NCBI GenBank assembly: GCA_005878635.1
Contig: VBLS01000140.1
Span: forward strand, 1 to 10,801
Reading direction: 5' to 3'
DNA from: Methanobacteriota archaeon
GTDB taxonomy: Archaea > Thermoplasmatota > Thermoplasmata > RBG-16-68-12
DNA length: 10,801 nt
The position numbers and the translations under genes are program-made. Each line of letters opens with the position of its first letter. The first letter of the stretch is position 1. The notes beneath the pieces were generated by a model, which was not told the origin of the DNA, ran no database searches, and saw nothing but the letters and a program-made list of their open reading frames with translations. Below, piece after piece: positions 6,145 to 10,801 of this stretch.

Positions 6145-6977
6145 GTTTCGTCCCCGCGATCCGACGGGAGGTCGGCCTCCCGGACAATGCGAAGGCCGAG
6201 GGAGTCGAGTCGTTTCTCGATCGCCCGCACCTCCGGTTTCGCGAGGGCCTTGCGATGCACGTAGGCGAGGGTCGCCCCTTCCGTCCGCTCGACGGCCTGG
6301 TCGAGCAGTTCGGGCGAGCTCGAGGTCATTGCATAGGTCGCGAGGAGATGTCCGAACGCGATGCGCCTCCGCAGCGCGAGGTCCGTATGCCGCGGGATGT
6401 AATGCCCGCCTCCGATGCCGATCGCGATCGGCCCATCGATCGGGCTCAGGCCGAGGAGGACCCGACCGATGACGCGCGAGGCCTCGCGGTCCCGCCATTC
6501 CCGCTCCGTGCTGCCTTGCTCGATGTAGAACGTCGGGGATGTGAGATAGGGACCGTGGTGGGTCGCCTCGAAGGTCACCTCGTAACCGAGATGTCCGCCC
6601 GCTAGACGAAGGGACCGGAGCGCCGCGGTCATCCAACGTGGGGCCGACGGGACGAGGGTCTGCGGCTGCCCTCCGAACTCCGCGGCGCCCGGATTCCCGA
6701 TCGGGTGGACGGTCAGGCTCGGCCGCCCGCTTTCCGAGCGATGTTTCGACAAATACACGACGAGATCCGCGGGCTCCTGGAAACCCGACTCGAGATCCCG
6801 GTCCAGGTGGTCGCGATCCAGGTGCGGTTCCGGGATCGTGAGCAAGATGAGGTCCCGCAACCGCCAAGCGGGTCGGCCGCCGAAAGGGTCCTCGTCCTTC
6901 CAAGACTCGAGGTCCAACAGCTCGTCTCGTTGGGAAAGGCTCGCTTCGTCCGCCTCCGATGCCACGAGGAACCGCAT
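6138..6977 (-). CDS. dtdA: D-aminoacyl-tRNA deacylase, archaeal type (DtdA)
   Basis: DtdA hydrolyses D-amino acids from mischarged tRNAs in the cytosol, a chiral proofreading step that uses zinc in archaea. The 279-residue protein has the family length and conserved blocks: VVYLSKHRSESGRPSLTVHPIGN region (73-95), EATHHGPYL (137-145), GSTEREW (155-161), GIGGGHYIPRHTD (187-199), and FGHLLATYA (208-216). The start ATG 6977 gives the expected N-terminus MRFLVASE. An upstream in-frame GTG at 7028 sits inside the TATA-like box and is unlikely. The gene heads a same-strand run with kptA, 37 nt downstream. It is divergent from a thioredoxin-fold gene that appears to share its promoter region. Confidence 0.92.
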   Translation of the reverse strand: MRFLVASEADEASLSQRDELLDLESWKDEDPFGGRPAWRLRDLILLTIPEPHLDRDHLDRDLESGFQEPADLVVYLSKHRSESGRPSLTVHPIGNPGAAEFGGQPQTLVPSAPRWMTAALRSLRLAGGHLGYEVTFEATHHGPYLTSPTFYIEQGSTEREWRDREASRVIGRVLLGLSPIDGPIAIGIGGGHYIPRHTDLALRRRIAFGHLLATYAMTSSSPELLDQAVERTEGATLAYVHRKALAKPEVRAIEKRLDSLGLRIVREADLPSDRGDETS

Positions 6978-7025
6978 CCGCGGTCGGGAGCACAACGGGC
7001 CCCATGGTCTTTCCCGTGCACGCCG

Positions 7026-7040
7026 CACAAACTTTATGTG
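7026..7040. promoter_or_regulatory. Shared divergent TATA region of dtdA and the thioredoxin-fold gene
   Basis: CTTTATG (7032-7038) is centred 32 nt upstream of the plus-strand ATG 7067, matching leaderless spacing. Read on the minus strand the same bases give CATAAAG, 58 nt before dtdA ATG 6977, predicting a leader of about 30 nt. CACA and TGTG at the two ends form a short inverted repeat around the box. Confidence 0.5.
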
Positions 7041-7066
7041 GGCGGCTCCGGTACGCCGACGAAGCG

Positions 7067-7429
7067 ATGGTCACGCTCGCCTTTCTTTCTTCGATTCAAG
7101 ACTTTCAGGAAGGCCGGATCCAGGAGATCGCGGATCGCCTCCGGAAGGAGCATCCGGAATGGAAAGTCGACGTGGTCCCGCCGGAGGGCAGCCAGGCGCT
7201 GCTCGCCAAGTACAAGCTCAAATTCGGCCCGGCGATCCTCGTCAACGACCGGATCGAGTTCGTGGGCATCCCCCGCTACCGGATGCTTGTCGAGAGGGTT
7301 GCCATGGTCGCGGCCGGCCGAATCTCGCCCCGAACGGCGCAACCTGCCCCGGCGGCTCCCGGGGCGGGGACCAAGCCCGCAGCCCAGGCCCCCGGGGCGC
7401 CCCCGGCGCCTGCCCCGCCTCCGGGATGA
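7067..7429 (+). CDS. Small thioredoxin-fold protein without cysteines
   Basis: This 120-residue protein has a thioredoxin-like layout: a first strand (VTLAFLSS), a helix (EGRIQEIADRLRKEHP), a second strand (WKVDVVPP), then KYKLKFGPAILVNDRIEFVGIPRY (48-71). That last block matches the cis-proline strand and hairpin of archaeal glutaredoxin/thioredoxin-like proteins. The active-site CxxC that should follow the first strand is replaced by SSIQ, and the protein has no cysteine at all, so it cannot act as a disulfide reductase. The tail from about residue 86 is Pro/Ala/Gly rich and probably disordered. ATG 7067 is chosen over the earlier in-frame ATG 6959, because the first strand begins there and the TATA-like box lies 32 nt upstream. 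The role is unknown; it may be a binding or scaffold protein. Confidence 0.75.
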   Translation: MVTLAFLSSIQDFQEGRIQEIADRLRKEHPEWKVDVVPPEGSQALLAKYKLKFGPAILVNDRIEFVGIPRYRMLVERVAMVAAGRISPRTAQPAPAAPGAGTKPAAQAPGAPPAPAPPPG

Positions 7430-7510
7430 GGGGACCCGTCCGGCCGATGCAACTGGTGCTCATTGTGACATGTGTTGCACTCGGTTTCCAAAGGAAAATC
7501 CGACCCCGCT

Positions 7511-7526
7511 CGAAAACTATATGAAA
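7511..7526 (+). promoter_or_regulatory. Candidate BRE/TATA promoter of hsp20
   Basis: CGAAAACTATATGAAA has an A-rich BRE-like part followed by a TATA-like core, the most A/T-rich stretch in the 178-bp gap 7430-7607. It predicts transcription from about 7547 with a leader of about 60 nt, longer than for other genes here. Just downstream is GAAC-N6-GTTC (7531-7544), a possible operator, and GAACGCAT recurs at 7531 and 7570. I see no gene in the rest of the gap. Confidence 0.45.
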
Positions 7527-7607
7527 TCTCGAACGCATTTGTTCCTCGTGGGCTGAGGCCGGAAAGCATGAACGCATGCAATCCGGAAGGAAGGCGAAGA
7601 TTCCCCC

Positions 7608-8036
7608 ATGAGCGTAGAGGACGAATTCGAGGAGACCCGGCGCGCGCTTCACCGCATGTTGAAGGATGCGTTCGAGGGGAAGCTCGGCGTCTTCCGTGAA
7701 CCCTTCATCTACGGATTCACGACCCGCACCCGCGAGGCACGGCTGGAGACCCCGCGGCCCGCCCTTGAGGGCGAGGAGATCCGGACGCGGGATCCGCTCG
7801 TCGACGTGATCCTCACCGAGTCCGCCATTTTCCTGACCGCCGAGATGCCCGGCGTCCCGCGGGAGGGGATCCGCGTCCGCCTGGACGAAGGGAAGCTGAT
7901 CCTCCAGGGCGACGGGGACCGTTCGTATTTCACGATCGTCGACCTGCCGCTGGACGCGGACCGCGACACGCTGAAGTACACGTATACCAATGGCGTCCTC
8001 GACGTGGTGATTGCCCGGAAGCGGTCCTTCAACTGA
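7608..8036 (+). CDS. hsp20: Hsp20 / alpha-crystallin small heat-shock protein
   Basis: This is an ATP-independent cytosolic chaperone that holds unfolding proteins. The 142-residue protein has a charged N-terminal arm (1-60) and an alpha-crystallin domain. It begins at PLVDVILTESAIFLTAEMPG (63-82), continues with EGIRVRLDEGKLILQG and ends in the family signature YTNGVLDVVI (126-135). The C-terminal tail is very short (ARKRSFN) and lacks the IxI/V motif that many small heat-shock proteins use to join dimers into larger oligomers, so assembly may differ. The ATG at 7608 is the first start giving the intact arm. Its stop TGA overlaps by two bases with a CTG that opens the next, coiled-coil frame (CTGA at 8033-8036), hinting at translational coupling. 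Confidence 0.88.
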   Translation: MSVEDEFEETRRALHRMLKDAFEGKLGVFREPFIYGFTTRTREARLETPRPALEGEEIRTRDPLVDVILTESAIFLTAEMPGVPREGIRVRLDEGKLILQGDGDRSYFTIVDLPLDADRDTLKYTYTNGVLDVVIARKRSFN

Positions 8037-8308
8037 GGCCCGCCGAGATCCGGGCAGCCCGGCGTTGGGGGTCCGAAATTCCGGCTGCGGACAAACTCGA
8101 ACGGAAGCTGAAAAGGCTCCGGCAGATCGAGGCCGGATACCGCGCGGAAATCCGACGGGCCCAGCAGGCGATGAAGGGCGCGACGGTGGACCGCTTGAAG
8201 GCGGAGCGGAAGTTCGAGCGGTTGCGCGCCAAGCTGGAGGTCAAAATCGAACGGGTCCAGCCGAAGATCAAGGCCCTCACGAATCTCGTCTCGGAACGGA
8301 AGGAGTAG
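8033..8308 (+). CDS. Small coiled-coil protein, non-canonical start (hypothetical)
   Basis: A frame ending at TAG 8306-8308 shows clear coding character: GC-rich third positions and a highly charged helical product such as KLERKLKRLRQIEAGY and KAERKFERLRAKLEVKIERV. I do not recognise the family; it is predicted to be a coiled coil, rich in Lys, Arg and Glu. The coding signal runs well upstream of the only ATG (8171, 46 codons from the stop). No ATG, GTG or TTG occurs in frame between 8033 and 8171. The best explanations are a CTG start at 8033 overlapping the hsp20 stop (91 residues), an ATT start at 8078, or a sequence error. Placement directly after hsp20 suggests co-expression. The start is uncertain; that the region is coding is moderately supported. 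Confidence 0.5.
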   Translation: MRPAEIRAARRWGSEIPAADKLERKLKRLRQIEAGYRAEIRRAQQAMKGATVDRLKAERKFERLRAKLEVKIERVQPKIKALTNLVSERKE

Positions 8309-8348
8309 GCCCCGCGAAGGCTTTGAGGGCTCGCGGCCATCCGGGATC

Positions 8349-9008
8349 ATGGGCGGGCTCGAGGACCGGGCGACCCTCCTCGAAGGGACCGCGTCGGCCG
8401 TCCGGGCCTGCGTCCGATGCCGCCTCCACGTTGGTCGGACCTTCGCGGTCCCGGGCGAGGGACCTCCCGATGCCCCGATCGTCTTGATCGGGGAGGCCCC
8501 CGGGCGGCAGGAGGACCGGACCGGGCGTCCGTTCGTCGGAGCGGCCGGCCAGGTCCTGGATCGGTCTCTCGCGGCCTCCGGACTCTCTAGGGCGGAGGTC
8601 TACATCACCAACGTCGTCAAGTGTCGGCCGCCCGCGAACCGGCCCCCCAAGGCGGACGAGATGCAGGCCTGCCGACCGTACCTGCTTGCCGAACTCGATG
8701 CCGTTCAACCGAGACTCCTCGTCACCCTCGGGGCCCACGCCCTCCGCGGGCTCGTCGGCACCCGCCCTCGGTTCGCCGACGCCCGCGGGACGTTGATCGA
8801 CTTCGAGGGAATTCGGCTCCTTCCCACCTACCACCCCGCCGCGGTCCTGTACAACCGGCGACTCGAATCGGCCCTCGCCGGCGATCTCCGGAAGGTTGCC
8901 GCACTCGTCCGGGAGGACGAGGCCCGCATGCCGCGGGGCGGCCGGCTCAATGCAAGAAGTCGCGGACCTTCTCGAGGGGCCACGCGTTCAGGACGTCGGG
9001 CGCGGTGA
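8349..9008 (+). CDS. udg: Uracil-DNA glycosylase, family 4 (Fe-S)
   Basis: This enzyme removes uracil from DNA, opening base-excision repair of deaminated cytosine, important in thermophiles. The 219-residue protein has the four cysteines of the [4Fe-4S] cluster: C21 and C24 (CVRC), C92 and C108. The active-site motif is GEAPGRQEDRTGRPFVG (48-64). VVKCRPPANRPP (89-100) follows, and the second catalytic motif is TYHPAAVL (160-167). The last 25 or so residues are Arg/Ser/Gly rich and lie where the gene overlaps the 3' end of polX, so this tail may be an unconserved extension. The gene begins 40 bp after the small coiled-coil ORF. Convergence with a PolX gene places two repair genes tail to tail. 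Confidence 0.92.
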   Translation: MGGLEDRATLLEGTASAVRACVRCRLHVGRTFAVPGEGPPDAPIVLIGEAPGRQEDRTGRPFVGAAGQVLDRSLAASGLSRAEVYITNVVKCRPPANRPPKADEMQACRPYLLAELDAVQPRLLVTLGAHALRGLVGTRPRFADARGTLIDFEGIRLLPTYHPAAVLYNRRLESALAGDLRKVAALVREDEARMPRGGRLNARSRGPSRGATRSGRRAR

Positions 9009-10662
9009 GCCAGGCTCGGCGCGCCGTGCCGACGCCGAAGTGCATCCACGCGAGCTGGCCCTTGGCATGGCTGTCCGTGTCGACGGCGATCACGCACCCG
9101 GCGTTGTGGGCGGCCCGAGCCTGCGTCCCGTTGAGGTCCATCCGGTCCGGGTAGGCGTCGATCTCGATCGCGGTTCCCGTCGAGGCGCACGCGGCGTACA
9201 CGTCGTCCAAGTCGACCTGGATCGGATCCCGCTGGCCGATCTTCCGCGTCGTCGGATGGGCGAGGATGTTCACGTACGGATTCCGGATCGCCGCGACGAT
9301 GCGCGCGGTCATCTCCTTGATCGGCAACGTGAACCGGGAGTGGACCGCCCCGATGACGAAGTCGAACTCCTTCAGGACCTCGTCAGGGTAGTCCATCTCC
9401 CCGCCATCGAGGATGTCGCATTCGGTCCCGAAGAGGACGGAGAAACCCTTGCGCTCCCGGTTCATCACCCGGAAGACGTCGCGCCGGGCGAGGGCCTGCT
9501 CCGCGCTGAGGCCGAAGGCCACGGTCGAGGAGACGGAATGGTCCGAAATCCCGACGTAGGCATACCCAAGTTCCTGGGCCCGATCGACCATCGCCTCGAC
9601 CGGGTCGACGCCGTCCGTCGCGTTCGTGTGGACGTGGAATTCGCCTCGGATGTTCTTGTCCTCGACGAGTCGCGGGAGCTCCCCTCCCGCCGCGAGCTCG
9701 ATCTCCCCCTGGTCTTCCCGCATCTCGGGCGGGATCCAGTGGAGTCCTAGGCTCTGGTAGACGCTTTCCTCGGTCTCGCCCGCGATCTTCTTTTCGTCCC
9801 GGAAGATGCCGTACTCGTTCAAGGTCAGGCCGCGCTTCTGCGCCATCGTCCGCAGGTGGATGTTGTGATCCTTCGAACCCGTGTCGTACTGCAGGGCGGC
9901 GCCCCAGCTCCCCGGTTCCACGATCCGGAGATCGACCTGGATCAGGCGCTCATCGGCCGCGAGCAGGACGACGGACTTCGACTCGCCGGACGCCAGGACC
10001 TCCCGGACCCCCGGCATGGTCGTGAAGGCTTCCGCGACCGCCCCGGGGTTCTTCGAGGTCGCCAGGATGTCGATGTCGTGGACGATCTCCTTCATGCGAC
10101 GGAGGCTCCCGCCCGCCGCGAGCTGCCCGACCGGCGCCGATTTCCGGAGATGCGCGAGGACGACCTCCGCGATCGCGTGGGCCGGTGCGAGGAGGAAGAG
10201 CGACTCTCCCTCCTTCACGAGCTCGATGCTCCGCAGGATCTTCTCCTCCGTCTTCTCGCCGAATCCCTTCAGCTTGCTGAGGCGATGGGTCTGCGCGGCC
10301 TTGCGCAGCGTCTCGATGTCCGTGATCCCCAGCTCCTGCCACAGCTGCTTGACCTTCTTCGGGCCGATCCCGCGGACCCGCAGCATGTCGAGCACGCCCG
10401 GAGGGAAACGGGCCTTCAGTTCCTCGTGGTATCGGATCTTGCCGGTCGTCACGTACTCGGTGATCTTCTCCCCGAGCGCCTGCCCGATCCCGGGGATCGA
10501 GGCCACGCGGCCTTTTCGGACGAGGTCCTCGACGTCCTCCGTGAGGGCCTCCAACTGCCGCGCCGCGCGACGGTACGAGATGATGCGGAAGGCGTCCTCT
10601 CCGAGGATGTCGAGCATGTCCGCGATCTCGTTGAACCGGTCCGCGATCTCCTGATTCCTCAA
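8947..10662 (-). CDS. polX: Family X DNA polymerase with PHP exonuclease domain (PolX)
   Basis: PolX fills short gaps in base-excision repair, and its PHP domain supplies 3'-5' exonuclease and end-processing activity. The 571-residue protein has the standard length. Domains in order: the N-terminal 8-kDa domain with helix-hairpin-helix GIGQALGEKI (58-67), a second HhH GIGPKKVKQL (98-107), and GFGEKTEEKI (133-142). The palm follows with GGSLRRMKEIVHDIDIL (184-200), giving metal ligands D196, D198 and D244 (QVDLRIV). The PHP domain spans about 335-571 with FHVHTNATDG (342-351), GISDHS (371-376), E414, H441, HPTTR (469-473) and TDSH (529-532). All expected catalytic residues appear intact. The start is a TTG at 10662, supported by the TATA-like box 30 nt upstream (leaderless) and by the normal family N-terminus. 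The last 62 bp overlap the convergent glycosylase gene. Confidence 0.94.
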   Translation of the reverse strand: MRNQEIADRFNEIADMLDILGEDAFRIISYRRAARQLEALTEDVEDLVRKGRVASIPGIGQALGEKITEYVTTGKIRYHEELKARFPPGVLDMLRVRGIGPKKVKQLWQELGITDIETLRKAAQTHRLSKLKGFGEKTEEKILRSIELVKEGESLFLLAPAHAIAEVVLAHLRKSAPVGQLAAGGSLRRMKEIVHDIDILATSKNPGAVAEAFTTMPGVREVLASGESKSVVLLAADERLIQVDLRIVEPGSWGAALQYDTGSKDHNIHLRTMAQKRGLTLNEYGIFRDEKKIAGETEESVYQSLGLHWIPPEMREDQGEIELAAGGELPRLVEDKNIRGEFHVHTNATDGVDPVEAMVDRAQELGYAYVGISDHSVSSTVAFGLSAEQALARRDVFRVMNRERKGFSVLFGTECDILDGGEMDYPDEVLKEFDFVIGAVHSRFTLPIKEMTARIVAAIRNPYVNILAHPTTRKIGQRDPIQVDLDDVYAACASTGTAIEIDAYPDRMDLNGTQARAAHNAGCVIAVDTDSHAKGQLAWMHFGVGTARRAWLTAPDVLNAWPLEKVRDFLH

Positions 10663-10688
10663 GCGGGCTCGCGATGTCCCGGGTCCGT

Positions 10689-10696
10689 CTTTATAG
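10689..10696. promoter_or_regulatory. Bidirectional TATA box of polX and the DUF72 gene
   Basis: CTTTATAG reads CTATAAAG on the other strand, so it is nearly symmetric. Its centre is about 26 nt upstream of GTG 10718 (+) and about 30 nt upstream of TTG 10662 (-). Both distances fit leaderless archaeal transcripts, and no other A/T-rich core lies in the 55-bp gap. Confidence 0.6.
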
Positions 10697-10717
10697 TTTG
10701 TCGCGGTTCAGCGGCCC

Positions 10718-10801
10718 GTGATCTGGACCGGCACCTGCGGGTTCGGTCGCCGCCAAGCCGAGGTGTTCGGGAATCTCGCCGCGGTGGAGATCCAGGACAG
10801 G
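10718..10801 (+). CDS. DUF72-family protein, N-terminal fragment
   Basis: Only the first 28 codons are inside the window. The product begins with IWTGTCGFGRRQAEVF and continues NLAAVEIQD. This matches the start of DUF72 (YecE-like TIM-barrel) proteins, in which a GTxGF/W strand is followed by a helix and a second strand ending VEVQ/VEIN before an aromatic. The family's biochemical role is not established. The GTG start is supported by the TATA-like box 26 nt upstream that it shares with polX. The assignment rests on a short stretch, but the motif order is characteristic. Confidence 0.65.
   Translation, partial: MIWTGTCGFGRRQAEVFGNLAAVEIQDR

Noticed and set aside
6019..7074. A 351-codon minus-strand frame through dtdA
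   Set aside because: It is out of frame with the clearly conserved DtdA protein and has an Arg/Pro-rich low-information composition.
7472..7699. A 75-codon plus-strand frame across the hsp20 promoter and 5' end
   Set aside because: It runs into hsp20 in a different frame, has no recognisable motif, and covers the A/T-rich promoter.

Overview
This window looks like chromosomal DNA from a GC-rich archaeon, most likely a euryarchaeon in the broad sense. A Thermoplasmata-like lineage is a guess from gene content. The archaeal evidence is the gene set: class I LysRS-type C-terminus, archaeal KptA with an N-terminal zinc knuckle, archaeal DtdA, PurP, and family 4 uracil-DNA glycosylase. It is supported by a tRNA gene with bulge-helix-bulge introns and by TATA-like boxes placed 25-32 nt upstream of several start codons, which implies leaderless transcripts. 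I see no mobile element, CRISPR array or rRNA.

Layout, left to right. The 3' end of a probable lysyl-tRNA synthetase gene (+) is followed by a tRNA-Gln(CTG) gene (+) that I resolve as carrying two introns, one in the D arm and one at the canonical 37/38 site. Convergent to it is an FAD-dependent glycerol-3-phosphate dehydrogenase (-). This is divergent from a PurP-family ATP-grasp gene (+), followed by a cation/Ca2+ exchanger-family membrane protein (+). The exchanger's stop codon abuts that of a convergent RDD membrane protein with a C-terminal zinc ribbon (-). Upstream of the RDD gene on the same strand lie kptA and dtdA (order of transcription dtdA, kptA, RDD). dtdA is divergent from a small cysteine-less thioredoxin-fold protein (+). 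Next come an Hsp20 small heat-shock protein (+), a small coiled-coil ORF with no canonical start codon (+), and a family 4 uracil-DNA glycosylase (+). The glycosylase overlaps tail-to-tail with a PolX DNA polymerase (-). PolX shares one TATA-like box with a divergent DUF72-family gene (+) that runs off the window.

Functional themes are tRNA biology (LysRS, split tRNA-Gln, D-aminoacyl-tRNA deacylase, RNA 2'-phosphotransferase), DNA base-excision repair (UDG4 and PolX), and general metabolism and stress (GlpD-type dehydrogenase, PurP, Hsp20). I found no obvious multi-gene novel system. The items most worth a second look are the two-intron tRNA, the hidden coiled-coil ORF after hsp20, the substituted ion-site residues in the exchanger, the rewritten loop in the PurP-like protein, and the shared bidirectional TATA box between polX and the DUF72 gene.
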